Numbered from the stretch's first letter, positions 46,961 to 56,840 are shown. The stretch is DNA of 64,000 nt from CAZDKK01 sp964506245 (GCA_964506245.1 CAZDKK010000019.1:1-64000), one strand, 5' to 3'. A program made the numbers and translations. The notes: generated by a model not told the origin, from the letters alone.

Positions 46961-49707
46961 AGAGCCCCCGGGGATCGCAGGTTCGCCACGAACACATCCG
47001 CCCGGCTCCGGTGGATGCTGACCGCCACGCGCGAGCCATCCGGGGCCACGTCCAGCGAGAGCAACTCGCCCTCCTCGGCGAGGGTGGCCACCCGCTGCGC
47101 CTCGCCGGTGGCGCAATCGTAGCGCACGATCCACACCGTGCCGTCCGTTCCATTGAGCAGGGCGAGGAAGAGGTGGCGCCGATCGTCGGCCATGCGCAGA
47201 AACCGAACGGGCCCGCGAGGCTCGAGGCCGGGCAGCCCGAGGTCGGCGACCGCGAACAGGAGCTGGCGCTCACCGCTCGCCTGGTCGATCGCCGACACTG
47301 CTGACCCGCCATCCGGGTCGATGCCGATGAGGTGTGCGACGAGCACTTCCCCATCCCGCCGTCCCCAGGTGAAGTCCTGGAAGCTGAAGGTGTCCGAATC
47401 CCGCGCCAGCTCGTGGAGAGATCCGCGGCGGTCGAGATGGTGCAGGCTCCACTCGAGACCGTGCTCGCGCACACCCAAGAGCAGGCCGCGCTGGCCGCTG
47501 TGGTCTCCGACCACCCGCGCCACGCGGCTGCCGGCCTGGGATACGGGCTCGTGGCGACCGTTCTCGATGTCGTAGCGGCAGAGCCGATTGCCCCACTCGA
47601 TATCGCCGAAGACGGTGGTCGCCGCCAGATCGGATTCCACGTAGTACAGCTCCCGCGGACCGCTGACCGCCGGTTGCTCGCACGACGTCCTGGGGTCCGC
47701 GACCAGGCGCCGCGGGGCCGACGCGCCGCTGGCATCGGCGGTCCAGACCTGCCAGTTTCCGTTGATGAGCGCCTGGTAGTAGAGCCGAGAGCCATCCGCG
47801 GAGAAGACCGGCATGCGCACCGCCACGCTCTGATCGAGCGGATCCGTGGCGGCTCCGCCGTCGACGGGGTAGATGCGAATGCGGCTCAGGTCCCGCCCTC
47901 GGGTGAACGCCAGAGCCGATGCGTCGGGCGAGAGGCTCGCATGGTAGGTGTACTCCGTGGCCTCCGTGAGCCGGATCGGATCGCTGCCGTCGATCGGGAT
48001 GCGCCAGATGCTGAAAAGCCCATAGAGGTTCCCGGCCGCGACGACCGCTCGCCCGTCGCGGGTCCAGCAAAAGTGGCCACCGACATGCATGGGACCCATG
48101 TCGATCTTGCGCTCGTCCGATCCATCCGAACGGCAGACCCAGAGCTCGTGCCCCCCTCCCTGCCAGCGGATGAAGGCAATCTGCTGGCCGTCGGGGGACC
48201 ACTGGGGTTTGTACACCGCGGTTCCCGGTCCGGTGTTGGTGAGGATCCGCTGTTCCTCGCCCGTGATCAGATCCCGGCACCAGATCCCGTCCCTGAGGCC
48301 GGGTTCGTCGGTCTCGCTGACGTAGAGGATCTGGCGCCCGTCGGGATGGATGTCGCCGTAGACCGCGGATTCCACCAGGAGGTCGGCAGACCCGCCTGTG
48401 AACGGCACGAGCCAGATCTTTGGCCGCAGGGTGGTTGGGTCCCGGCCGTTAACGAGGATGGATTGCCCGTCCGGCGTCGTGTTCCAGGGCACGGCGTACG
48501 CAATCTCGACCTCCAGAGGGCGCGCGTTGCTCCCGTCGACCGCGACGACTTGAAGCCCGGTTTCGTCGCGATAGACGAGGTCTTGCCCGTCGCCGGACCA
48601 GAGAGGACACACGGCTGTACCGCAGGTCGTGACCTGGCGAACGTCGGTCAGCAAGGCTGCGCTCGGGGCGGCGACCCTGACCCGACCCGGATTCAGCCAG
48701 GCCCACAGGCCAACCGCGCCGGCCACGACGAGGGCCGCGATCGCCGCCACGCCCAGCGACCGCCGGGCACGAGCGGACCGCGCCGGCCCCCGCGGGCCCA
48801 GGCCGCCGGGCAGGTCGGCGAGGATCGCCCCGGCATCCTGGTAGCGCGCCTCGGGCTTCTTCTCCAGACAGCGCAAGACGCTGCGATCGAGCGCGGAATC
48901 CACGGGGGGATGGACAGCACTGGGCGGGCGGGGCTGGTCATGGCGAATGGAGTGGATGACGGCATCGGGGCAGTCCCCGCGGAAGGGCAGCTCTCCGGTG
49001 AGCATCTCGTAGAGAACAACGCCGAGCGACCAGATGTCGGACCGGTGATCGACCTGCCCAATGCCGGTCTGTTCCGGCGACATGTAGCTGACGGTGCCGA
49101 GGGTAATGCCCGTTCGGGTGATCCGCACGTCGCTCGCCAGCTTCGCCAAGCCGAAGTCCACGATCTTGACCAGCCCGTCCTCCAGGACGAAGACGTTGGC
49201 AGGCTTGAGGTCGCGGTGGACGATCCCGCGCTGATGGACCCGGGCGAGCCCGGCCGCGACCTGGCGGGCGATGTCCACCGCCTCGTCGATGGACGGGCGT
49301 CCGTTCCTGAGTCTGGTTCGCAGATCCCGCCCCTCGTAGCACGCCATGGCGATGAACATCTGCCCGTCGTCGGTTTCATCGATGTCGTGGATCGTGCAGA
49401 TGTTGGGATGATCGAGAGCCGAAGCAGCCTGCGCCTCGCGCGCGAAGCGGGCCTTCGCCTTGGCGTCATGGGTCAGCTCCGGGGCGAGGAACTTGAGCGC
49501 GACCGGGCGCTTCAGCCGCAGGTCCACGGCGCGGTAGACCACGCCCATGCCCCCGCGCCCGAGCTCGCACTCAACCCGGTAGTGGGAGATGACGCGCCCG
49601 CGGAGCGGGGGATGTCCGGTGGCGACCTCGCGCCCCGGGAGGGTGGGCCCGGCGGCGGCATCCGCGGGGCCGGCAGGGTCGATGGGTTGCGTGGGCTCGC
49701 GCGTCAT
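46957..49707 (-). CDS. Membrane Ser/Thr protein kinase with TolB-like beta-propeller
   Basis: 916 residues from the ATG at 49707. Pro/Gly-rich N-terminus; kinase domain at about 42-300 with P-loop GRGGMGVVY (50-58), ATP lysine K72, HRDLKPAN with catalytic D166, and DFG at D184; activation loop TLGTVSYMSPEQ. A membrane helix at about 318-338 follows, and about 560 residues of repeated WSPDGQQIAF-like blades form a PD40/TolB-type propeller outside the cytoplasm. This is a common bacterial Hanks-kinase layout in which the propeller senses envelope ligands. All catalytic residues are present. Confidence 0.93.
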   Translation of the reverse strand: MTREPTQPIDPAGPADAAAGPTLPGREVATGHPPLRGRVISHYRVECELGRGGMGVVYRAVDLRLKRPVALKFLAPELTHDAKAKARFAREAQAASALDHPNICTIHDIDETDDGQMFIAMACYEGRDLRTRLRNGRPSIDEAVDIARQVAAGLARVHQRGIVHRDLKPANVFVLEDGLVKIVDFGLAKLASDVRITRTGITLGTVSYMSPEQTGIGQVDHRSDIWSLGVVLYEMLTGELPFRGDCPDAVIHSIRHDQPRPPSAVHPPVDSALDRSVLRCLEKKPEARYQDAGAILADLPGGLGPRGPARSARARRSLGVAAIAALVVAGAVGLWAWLNPGRVRVAAPSAALLTDVRQVTTCGTAVCPLWSGDGQDLVYRDETGLQVVAVDGSNARPLEVEIAYAVPWNTTPDGQSILVNGRDPTTLRPKIWLVPFTGGSADLLVESAVYGDIHPDGRQILYVSETDEPGLRDGIWCRDLITGEEQRILTNTGPGTAVYKPQWSPDGQQIAFIRWQGGGHELWVCRSDGSDERKIDMGPMHVGGHFCWTRDGRAVVAAGNLYGLFSIWRIPIDGSDPIRLTEATEYTYHASLSPDASALAFTRGRDLSRIRIYPVDGGAATDPLDQSVAVRMPVFSADGSRLYYQALINGNWQVWTADASGASAPRRLVADPRTSCEQPAVSGPRELYYVESDLAATTVFGDIEWGNRLCRYDIENGRHEPVSQAGSRVARVVGDHSGQRGLLLGVREHGLEWSLHHLDRRGSLHELARDSDTFSFQDFTWGRRDGEVLVAHLIGIDPDGGSAVSAIDQASGERQLLFAVADLGLPGLEPRGPVRFLRMADDRRHLFLALLNGTDGTVWIVRYDCATGEAQRVATLAEEGELLSLDVAPDGSRVAVSIHRSRADVFVANLRSPGAL

Positions 49708-49770
49708 GGCCGCGGGACCCTCCGTGAGCCTCGCCTTGGTCCGAGCGGACGAGCACTTTCGATCGGCCAG

Positions 49771-49799
49771 ATCATAGGACCGTCTCCGGTCGGGGTCAA
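49771..49799 (-). promoter_or_regulatory. Promoter of Ser/Thr kinase gene
   Basis: Minus strand: TTGACC (49794-49799), 17-bp spacer, TATGAT (49771-49776); leader about 57 bases. Confidence 0.7.
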
Positions 49800-49821
49800 T
49801 CCGCGCGCGGAATTCCCCGTG

Positions 49822-49839
49822 GTGGGGAGCCTGCCCCAC
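49822..49839. repeat. GTGGGG-CCCCAC inverted repeat in divergent gap
   Basis: GTGGGG at 49822-49827 and CCCCAC at 49834-49839 just before a TAGGCT (49843-49848) that could be the radical SAM gene -10; no good -35. Confidence 0.35.
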
Positions 49840-49920
49840 ATGTAGGCTGGGTGCCGTGTTCGGCTGATGGTCCCCCGCCCCGCAGCAGCCTCGCCTGCAG
49901 GGGGCAAAGGAGATGACCTG

Positions 49921-51384
49921 GTGGAGATCCTGGCCGCCTATCCGCAGGAACCGGAGCTGGCCGTTTTCGAGAAGATGCCGCCGCTGGGCATGCTCTGGAT
50001 CGCCGGCGAGCTGCGCAAGGCGGGGTTCGGCGTCACCTTCTACGATCAGCAGGTCGACGAGCGCACGCCCGAGGAGGTCGTGCCCGCGGTGCGGCCCCGC
50101 CTCGTGCTGCTGGGCGGCACCACCCATAGCCGCTTCGCCTCCTTTGCCCTCGCGCGCGCGGTGAAGCGGCTGGCCCCCGAGGCGCTGATCGTCTACGGCG
50201 GCCCGCACGCTGCCTTCACCGCACCCGACACGCTCACGCACATCCCCGAAGTCGATATCATCGTCCACGGGGAGGGTGAGGAGACCTCGCGCGAGCTGGC
50301 CGACTGGGCGCTGCGCGGCCAGGCGCGCTGGGAGGACCTCAGGCGCCTCCGCGGCATCTCCTACCGCGAGGGCGGTGCGATCGTGCGCACGCCCGACCGG
50401 CCGCCGATCGCCGACCTGGACGCGCTGGGCGCGCCGGCGCGCGACCTGGTGCCGATGGACCGCTACGCGATGCAGATGGACTACCTGGACAAGCAGGGCA
50501 CCTCGATCATCAGCGCGCGCGGCTGTCCGATCCTCTGCTCGTTCTGCTCCGCCTCGGCGATGTTCGGCTTGACCTACCGGCCCCGCACCCCCGCCCGTGT
50601 GGTGGACGAGATCGAGGATCTCCTCGCCCGCACCGGCGCCGAGGGGATCAAGATCTTCGACAGCACCTTCACCCTCTCGCGCCGTCACGCCGAGGAGTTC
50701 TGCGCCGAGGTCGTCCGCCGCGGGCTGCGGTTTCCCTGGGAGTGCGAGATCCGCGTCGGCTCGGTCGACAAGAAGCTGCTGGCCGAGATGCAGGCGGCCG
50801 GCTGCTACTACGTCGACATCGGTGTCGAATCGGGATCTCAGCGCGTGCTGGACGAGTGCGTGCGCAAGAAGATCAAGCTCGAGCGAGCGGAAGAAACGCT
50901 GCGCTGGACGCGCGAGCTGGGCCTGCTGACCAAGGTCTTCTTCACCAGCGGCCACCCGGGAGAGACCTACGCCGAGGGTCTCCAGACGCGCAACTTCATC
51001 TGGCACAATCGGCGCAACATCCGCCTGCAAGCCTATCAAGCCGGGATCAAGGTCTACCCCGGAACCTATGTGGCCGAGTACGCCGAGCAGCACGGCCTGC
51101 TGCCCGAGGGATTCCGCTGGTCGGCGCCCTACGTGAACCTGGACAATCGGGCGCTCTTCCGCGAGCCCGACAACGTGCCGCTGCTGATCCAGCCGCAACT
51201 CGGCCTGAAGGAGCTGCGCCGCCTGCGCCTCTGGTTCATCGCGATGCGCTGCACCTCGCCGCGCTTCGTGGGCGAGAAGATCCGCGCCATCCTGCGCGGG
51301 CAAGCTCTGGGCGAATACGCACGCATCATCGGTCGCGGCGCACTTCGTCCGTTTCGGGGGCGGGCGGACAGGGACCACGCGTGA
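49921..51384 (+). CDS. B12-binding radical SAM protein
   Basis: 487 residues from GTG at 49921, chosen for AAAGGAG at 49906-49912; the ATG at 49867 lacks one. The N-terminal B12-binding fold runs to about 140 (PPLGMLWIAGELR, VYGGPHAAFTAPD, HGEGEET). The radical SAM cluster is C202-x3-C206-x2-C209, with VDIGVESGSQRVLDE and GHPGETYAEG later. It is of the methyltransferase-like BchE/anaerobic Mg-protoporphyrin cyclase class. Substrate unknown. Possibly lipid, hopanoid or cofactor methylation. Stands alone, convergent with the following minus gene. Confidence 0.9.
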   Translation: MEILAAYPQEPELAVFEKMPPLGMLWIAGELRKAGFGVTFYDQQVDERTPEEVVPAVRPRLVLLGGTTHSRFASFALARAVKRLAPEALIVYGGPHAAFTAPDTLTHIPEVDIIVHGEGEETSRELADWALRGQARWEDLRRLRGISYREGGAIVRTPDRPPIADLDALGAPARDLVPMDRYAMQMDYLDKQGTSIISARGCPILCSFCSASAMFGLTYRPRTPARVVDEIEDLLARTGAEGIKIFDSTFTLSRRHAEEFCAEVVRRGLRFPWECEIRVGSVDKKLLAEMQAAGCYYVDIGVESGSQRVLDECVRKKIKLERAEETLRWTRELGLLTKVFFTSGHPGETYAEGLQTRNFIWHNRRNIRLQAYQAGIKVYPGTYVAEYAEQHGLLPEGFRWSAPYVNLDNRALFREPDNVPLLIQPQLGLKELRRLRLWFIAMRCTSPRFVGEKIRAILRGQALGEYARIIGRGALRPFRGRADRDHA

Positions 51385-51422
51385 CGGTGGTCCCGCGCCC
51401 GAGGCTCGGATCCACGGGCCCG

Positions 51423-54400
51423 CTACCGCAAGCGCAGGAGACGGCGGCCCGAGGTGTAGCCGCTCTCGGTGACGAGCTGCACCCAGTAGATTCCGCTGCC
51501 CAGCCGGCGGCCGCTGTCGTCGGCGCCATCCCAGGTGATCGCGTGCTCGCCCGCCTCGAGCGGCCCATCGACCAGGGTGCGGACGCGCCGGCCGCTCACG
51601 TCGAAGACGCAAAGCCCTGCTTCCCCTGCCTGCGCCAGGCTGAAGCGGATGGCCGCGCCCGCGCGGAACGGACTCGGCCGGGCTTCATAGAGGAAATCCA
51701 CCGGTCCGCCGAGGTGGGTCGTGGGTGGCTCGACGCCGGTCAGGCCGCCGCACGGGTAGCGCCACGGCTCGAACGGGTCGCCCGGGTCCTGCATCCAGTC
51801 GAGCAGGGGACCATACAGCTCGAGCGCACCCGCCACGACGCAGGCGCTGTCGTGGCTGCAGTCCGCTCCCGCGCAGCCGCGCTCGCTCAGATGGTGCAGG
51901 CTGACGCCGTTGGCGACGGTCATCAGGTTGATCACGCCCGGCTCGATCCGCTGCCGCACGACCTGGGCAAAGTCGACGTAGGTCTGATTGCCCGAGCCCC
52001 CGTAACTGTGGTAGCGCAGGTTCCCCAGCGCGCCCGCCACGCCGGGATGAACGCCCAGGACGTTGAAGTCGAATTCCTGCGGGCAGCCGTTGCCGAACGC
52101 CGCCAGGCCGGGGCCGGCGGGTGAGAAGACCGCATTCCCGGCCGGCTCGAGATAGACGCAATAGGCCTCATCCTGGTTGGACTCGCGGTAGGAATCGCCG
52201 ACGAGCTCGACGCCGAGCTGCTCGTGGGCGAAGTCGATGGCGTAGCCCTGCGTCGGATCGGCCATGTTCTCGATGATCCCGTCGCCGTCGAAGATGAGCC
52301 CGCGGCGCAGGTAGGGCAGCCCGCAGCCGGTGTTCGCGACCCACTCGCGGAAGAGGTCGAAATCCTCCCGCTGCATGTTGCCGACGCCGATGCTTCCCGT
52401 GCTGAGGATCACCAGGCGGTAGCCCAGCATCTGCTCGGTGGTGAACCCGTTGTTGCCATAGCCCCCGGCGTTGCAGCCCGTGGAACCGCCGTGGGAGCGC
52501 TTCATCGGCGCGTTGAAGCAGGACGCCGAATTGAGGTAATCGTAGCGGTCATAGGAGAGCCCCAGACCGGCCAGCACGGCGCCGATCGTGCGCTCGGCCC
52601 CGCCGCCATTGTACGCGTCGATGTAGAGGACGCACGGCCACTGGACGTCGAAATCGTCGCCCGGGATGGCCGTCATCGTCGGCAGGATCTCGAATTCCCG
52701 CGGAGGGAGGATGAAGAAGTCGCTGGGCGGGGCGCCGCCATTGTACCAGAAGGAGGCGAAGTAGTACTCGACCCGCGTGCCGGGCGTGAAGACCCCATCG
52801 GGCAGGATCTCCTGGGCCGGGCTGAAGTCGGGGGAGCCGGGGTCGAAGCCGAAGTCCAGTTCGTGGAAGTAGGTCGCGAACTTGTTCCTCCAGACCTGCG
52901 TGTTGTGGTTCGTCTCCAGCGAATCCATGAGGACCGCGACGAACTCCTGCTCCGGATCGCCCTGGAGGCGCGCCTTCCACGCGGCGTACTCGGGCGCCTC
53001 GTCCTGAAGGGCCCCCTTGCGCGCCACCTTGAAGCGGAACTCGACCAGGAACCGGCCCGCCTCGCTGCTCACGGTCGGCCCGCTGACCACGGACGTGTCG
53101 CCCAGACAGACGTTGCCGCCGGTGCCCCCGCCGGTGACCCAGATGCTGACATCGGAGTTGCCCCGATCGCTCGGCTCGAGCCAGGTGGGGTACTCCTGTC
53201 CGAACCCGTCGGAGAAGGCACCCCCGCTCATGAGGCTGATCGACGGCGCATCGGCGGCGTGCGTGAGACCGACGCGGACGTGGTCCAGCAGCGGCGCCCC
53301 GCTCGTGCTGCCCTCCTCGACGCACGTCGCCGACGGAATGCTGAAGGCATCGCAGCTGCACCAGACCTCGTAGACGTACTGCATCGAATCCCACGCGGCG
53401 GGCAGCGGCGCGCTCTCCATGGCCGAGAGATTATCCAGCCGGCGGGCGCAGTTGGGCGAGGAGGTGTAGTACCAGGTCAGCTGCCCACAGCGCGCCGACC
53501 AGTGCGGCGTGGGGTTCTGCTCGGTCGTGTAGGGATAGACTCTCCAGCCCGGGCGGTAGTGTCCCCCCGAGCTGCTGGGGTAGTTGGCGAACGCGTCGTA
53601 GCTCGCGCAGGTGCTGTTCCAGAAGACCGGATCGTAGCCCGCGTGGGGGACCGGCGCCGAGCAGGCCTGCTCCTTCTGCCCGGGCACGAGTCCCGGGGGC
53701 GAGTACTGGCTGTGCTGCGCGTCGACGAGTCCGAGCGCGCCGCCCGAGAGGCCGCAATCGCAGGCGACGCCGGCCTCGTCGATCCACTCGTACCAGTCCG
53801 CCTCCTGGTGCACGGCCATGTGGGTTCCATGGCCTGCGCAGCGCTCGAAGCCCCAGCCCTGCGGTCCGTCCTCGAAGTCATGGGCGTATACCGTCGCGCC
53901 GACCGTTACGGCGATGTCATCGGCGGCGAAGGGCCCGCAGGGCGTGTTCCACATCCCGTCCTCGTCGGACCACGCGCCGTCGGACTCCATGCGGAACTCG
54001 ATGCGGACCGTGGCGGTACCGGCGTCGAGCGTCCCGGCCGGGAGCTCCGGCCCCGCCGTTCCGTACTGCGCCGGCGCCGCGTGCGATCCGGAGACGCCGG
54101 TCAGGACGTCCAGAGGGACCGTGTCGATGAGCTCTCCCGCGGCGTCGTAGCACAGAACCTCGATGTACGTGTAGTCCCATGCGGGTTCGGTGTAGTTGAA
54201 GTAGCGGAAGTCGAGGTCGATCGCCTGGGTCACCGGGTCGATCGCGAGCTGCGGCGAGAAGGCGCGCTGGCACATGCTGTTCTGGTAGCCCATCCCGCCG
54301 AGGAAGTCGCGACGATCGGCCTCGTCCTCGTGGATCCCGCACCAGATCTGGCCGGTGTTGGGCCCCGGGCCCAGCATCGGGGCGCAGGGGTCCCCGTGGG

Positions 54401-54740
54401 CGGTGAAGGAGTCGATGCTCACCCAGCCGAAGTAGGTGCCCGGGTTGAGGGTCATGTCGAACGACCGCCAGCCCTGGAACCCGTTCGACCCCGGCGACTC
54501 GAAGTCCCACACGCCGCCCGCCGCCGCCACGCCGCTTCCGTCGTCGCCGCCGAACCAGACCGTGTCGTTGCGCGCGGGTCGCTCGGGCACGATGCCCGGC
54601 AATACGTCCGGTCGCAGCCCCCCGGGGTCGAGCAGGATGTGTCCGGCGCAGTCGGGGGTCACCGCCGCCGCCGACGCGGCCGCGAGCAGCCCGAGGAGGC
54701 AGGCGGACGAGGCGCGCAGAAACCGTGCGTGAGAGATCAT
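51423..54740 (-). CDS. Large secreted protein with C-terminal FlgD-like Ig domain
   Basis: 1105 residues from the ATG at 54740 (AGGAGGTG upstream). Signal peptide at 1-26. The body is rich in Gly, Asp, Trp and Cys and beta strands; about residues 150-480 look like two jelly-roll or Ig-like modules separated by a Cys-rich part, while residues around 700-830 hold a Rossmann-like or GATase-like region (LYIDAYNGGGAERTIGAVLAGLGLSYDRYDYL and LVILSTGS). The last 85 residues are a FlgD-like Ig domain (SPFRAGAAIRF ... VFDVSGRRVRTLVDG ... GIYWVQLVTES), a frequent tail for secreted proteins in such phyla. No known function. Confidence 0.82.
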   Translation of the reverse strand: MISHARFLRASSACLLGLLAAASAAAVTPDCAGHILLDPGGLRPDVLPGIVPERPARNDTVWFGGDDGSGVAAAGGVWDFESPGSNGFQGWRSFDMTLNPGTYFGWVSIDSFTAHGDPCAPMLGPGPNTGQIWCGIHEDEADRRDFLGGMGYQNSMCQRAFSPQLAIDPVTQAIDLDFRYFNYTEPAWDYTYIEVLCYDAAGELIDTVPLDVLTGVSGSHAAPAQYGTAGPELPAGTLDAGTATVRIEFRMESDGAWSDEDGMWNTPCGPFAADDIAVTVGATVYAHDFEDGPQGWGFERCAGHGTHMAVHQEADWYEWIDEAGVACDCGLSGGALGLVDAQHSQYSPPGLVPGQKEQACSAPVPHAGYDPVFWNSTCASYDAFANYPSSSGGHYRPGWRVYPYTTEQNPTPHWSARCGQLTWYYTSSPNCARRLDNLSAMESAPLPAAWDSMQYVYEVWCSCDAFSIPSATCVEEGSTSGAPLLDHVRVGLTHAADAPSISLMSGGAFSDGFGQEYPTWLEPSDRGNSDVSIWVTGGGTGGNVCLGDTSVVSGPTVSSEAGRFLVEFRFKVARKGALQDEAPEYAAWKARLQGDPEQEFVAVLMDSLETNHNTQVWRNKFATYFHELDFGFDPGSPDFSPAQEILPDGVFTPGTRVEYYFASFWYNGGAPPSDFFILPPREFEILPTMTAIPGDDFDVQWPCVLYIDAYNGGGAERTIGAVLAGLGLSYDRYDYLNSASCFNAPMKRSHGGSTGCNAGGYGNNGFTTEQMLGYRLVILSTGSIGVGNMQREDFDLFREWVANTGCGLPYLRRGLIFDGDGIIENMADPTQGYAIDFAHEQLGVELVGDSYRESNQDEAYCVYLEPAGNAVFSPAGPGLAAFGNGCPQEFDFNVLGVHPGVAGALGNLRYHSYGGSGNQTYVDFAQVVRQRIEPGVINLMTVANGVSLHHLSERGCAGADCSHDSACVVAGALELYGPLLDWMQDPGDPFEPWRYPCGGLTGVEPPTTHLGGPVDFLYEARPSPFRAGAAIRFSLAQAGEAGLCVFDVSGRRVRTLVDGPLEAGEHAITWDGADDSGRRLGSGIYWVQLVTESGYTSGRRLLRLR

Positions 54741-54877
54741 CGGGACACCTCCTGGGTCGATGGCACCGCCGGCTCGGAGTCCATGCCCAACGCCCGTTCC
54801 CGCAGGCGGGGCGCAGGCGTGGGCGACCCGAACCCGAGCCGGCATCGAGGGAACGTGCGGCACCCACACCTGGATCA

Positions 54878-54907
54878 AGCGTAGGTCAGCGCTGCGGACT
54901 TTGTCAA
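54878..54907 (-). promoter_or_regulatory. Promoter of FlgD-domain gene, overlapping trmJ stop
   Basis: Minus strand: TTGACA (54902-54907), 18-bp spacer, TACGCT (54878-54883). The -35 contains the trmJ stop codon. Leader about 130 bases. Confidence 0.6.
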
Positions 54908-55716
54908 ATCGGCCGCCCGCGCCGCGTGTCGCCGGGACCGGCCCCGAGCCTGTGCTCCAGCCGTGCAATCAACCCCAGCAGCCATCGCGCCTGTTCGCGC
55001 GTGTACGTTCCCGAGCGCAGCGGGTCGAGATAGGCGCGGTGGGGGTGGCTGCGCAACGAACGGGTGGGGTAGCCGATGCGCGCGAGCAGCGCCTCCGTGC
55101 GTGCCAGGATCTCGCGCCGCGCCTCGGGCGCGACGGGCGCGCCGCGCCCCCGCGCGCCGGCGCCCGCCGGCATTCCCGTCTCATCCGCAGTCGGCGACCC
55201 GCGTGGTGCAGAACGCCCGCCCGCCCTGCCCAGGCAGAGCTCGTACGCGACCACCGTCACCGCCTGCGCCAAGTTGAGCGGCCCGCCCGGCGTGGGGATC
55301 TGCACCAGCCGATCGCAGCGGTCGAGCCAGTCGAGCTCGAGGCCCGTGCGCTCGGGGCCGAACAGCACGAGCAGCCGGACCGGATCGCGCGACAGGTACC
55401 GCTCCACCGCCGCGCCTGGATCGGCGACCGCACGCCGCCGGCCCGAACGGGCGCTCGTGGCCCAGACCTCGTCGAACTCGGCGAGCAGCGCCGGAGCCTC
55501 GGCGAGGCCGACCACGCGCGCGCCCTCGAGCAGCGGCGCGCCGAAGCGCACCGCCCGCGCCCGCTCGACCGCGTCATCGCGCCGCGCGGGCTCGATCAGC
55601 ACGAGTCGCTCGAAGCCGAACGCCGCGAGCGAACGCGCAACGGCGCCCACGTTACCCGGCTCAGAGGGCTGCACCAGGCCGAAGGTCACCGGCAGCGGCT
55701 CAGCCGTTGAGTCCAT
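54904..55716 (-). CDS. trmJ: tRNA 2'-O-methyltransferase TrmJ-like (SpoU family)
   Basis: 270 residues. SPOUT knot with FGLVQPSEPGNVGAVARSLAAFG at the N-terminus, LLVLFGPERTGLELDWLDRCD and PTPGGPLNLAQAVTVVAYELCLG. These match TrmJ, which methylates position 32 in tRNA, although the C-terminal 90 residues are more variable. The ATG at 55716 overlaps the end of the TIGR01212 gene by 17 bases. A related SpoU specificity (TrmH, TrmL) cannot be wholly excluded. The -35 of the next gene overlaps its stop. Confidence 0.85.
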   Translation of the reverse strand: MDSTAEPLPVTFGLVQPSEPGNVGAVARSLAAFGFERLVLIEPARRDDAVERARAVRFGAPLLEGARVVGLAEAPALLAEFDEVWATSARSGRRRAVADPGAAVERYLSRDPVRLLVLFGPERTGLELDWLDRCDRLVQIPTPGGPLNLAQAVTVVAYELCLGRAGGRSAPRGSPTADETGMPAGAGARGRGAPVAPEARREILARTEALLARIGYPTRSLRSHPHRAYLDPLRSGTYTREQARWLLGLIARLEHRLGAGPGDTRRGRPI

Positions 55717-56737
55717 CAGATCCCCCCGCGCCCGGCTGCTTGCCGCCGGCGAACTCCGTGCGCCCCACGGCGTCGCCGGCGCGCCAGAGCGATCCTTGCC
55801 GGCGGCCGCGGCGCGCGAGCACCGCGGCGATCTCCCGGCGCACGCAGTCGGCCGACACCCCCCAGCGCGGCGCGATCAGCATCCGCCGCGGCGCGCTGGC
55901 GGTCAGCCGCTCGATGACGACCTCGGGGTCGAGCCGCTCGAGGAATCCGGCCGCGAGCCGCGCGTAGGCCCGCCACGACGGCAAGCGGGCGTGCGCCGCC
56001 GCCGGCAGCCCGGCCAGGCGGCTCCCCCTGAGCACCTGCAGGTGGTGGATCTTGACCGCCTGGATGCCCGCGGCACAGATGCGCGCCGCGCCGGCGAGCT
56101 GCGAGGCGTGGCTCTCCCACGGCGTGCCCAGGATCACGTGCGCGCCCGCGCGGATCCCGCGCGCCCGCAGCTCGCCGATCGCCCGCGCGGAGCAGGCCCA
56201 GTCGTGGCCGCGGTCCATCGCGCGCAGCGTCGCGTCATCGGTCGACTGCACGCCCACCTCGACCTGCACGAAGCGGTCGCGCGCCACGTCGGCCAGGAGA
56301 TCCAGCACGGGTTCGGGCAGGCAATCCGGCCGCGTCCCGATCACCACGCCCAGAGCGCCTGGAGAGGCGAGGGCCTCCCGGATCACCCGCTCGATCCGCT
56401 CCGGGGAGCCGTAGGTGTTCGTGTAGGGCTGCAGGTAGACGAGATAGCCGACGGCGCGCGGATAGCGCCGGGCCAGGTGCGCAGCGGCGCGCGCGACCTG
56501 CTCGCGCACGGGCAGGTGCGGCCGGCTCGTGGGGGGGCGGAAGGCGTCGATCGCGCAGAAGGCGCAGCCGTGCTCCCCGAGCGTTCCGTCCCGGTTCGGG
56601 CAGGAGAAGCCGGCGTCGACGGTCACGCGGAAAGACATCCCGCCGAAGCGCTCGCGCAGGAATTGCCCCGCGCTGCGGTAGGGCAGGGCCGCGGCCGAAT
56701 CGGCCGGGGGTGAGCAGGTGCTGGGAACGGGATCCAC
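55700..56737 (-). CDS. TIGR01212-family radical SAM protein (YhcC-like)
   Basis: 345 residues from a GTG start. FSCPNRDGTLGEHGCAFC gives cysteines C46, C58 and C61, the unusual radical SAM spacing of the YhcC/TIGR01212 family, then YLVYLQPYTNTYGSPERIERV, GTRPDCLP, and VQVEVGVQSTDD. Function is not established; the family is linked to RNA or protein modification by context in other genomes. Here it is coupled to trmJ (17-base overlap), a tRNA methylase, which suggests an RNA role. First 20 residues are non-conserved, so a later start is possible. Confidence 0.87.
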   Translation of the reverse strand: MDPVPSTCSPPADSAAALPYRSAGQFLRERFGGMSFRVTVDAGFSCPNRDGTLGEHGCAFCAIDAFRPPTSRPHLPVREQVARAAAHLARRYPRAVGYLVYLQPYTNTYGSPERIERVIREALASPGALGVVIGTRPDCLPEPVLDLLADVARDRFVQVEVGVQSTDDATLRAMDRGHDWACSARAIGELRARGIRAGAHVILGTPWESHASQLAGAARICAAGIQAVKIHHLQVLRGSRLAGLPAAAHARLPSWRAYARLAAGFLERLDPEVVIERLTASAPRRMLIAPRWGVSADCVRREIAAVLARRGRRQGSLWRAGDAVGRTEFAGGKQPGAGGSDGLNG

Positions 56738-56840
56738 GCTGCGGCAGCCCTCATCGGCAGTCGCGGTTCTGCGCGCGAGAGCGGGGACGTCCGCTCCCGC
56801 CTTTGGAGCGCTCCTCGTGCAGGCGAGAGCCTAAACGGCG

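Noticed and set aside
49867..49920. ATG start of the radical SAM gene at 49867
   Set aside because: No ribosome site, extra residues are non-conserved; GTG at 49921 has AAAGGAG at ideal distance.
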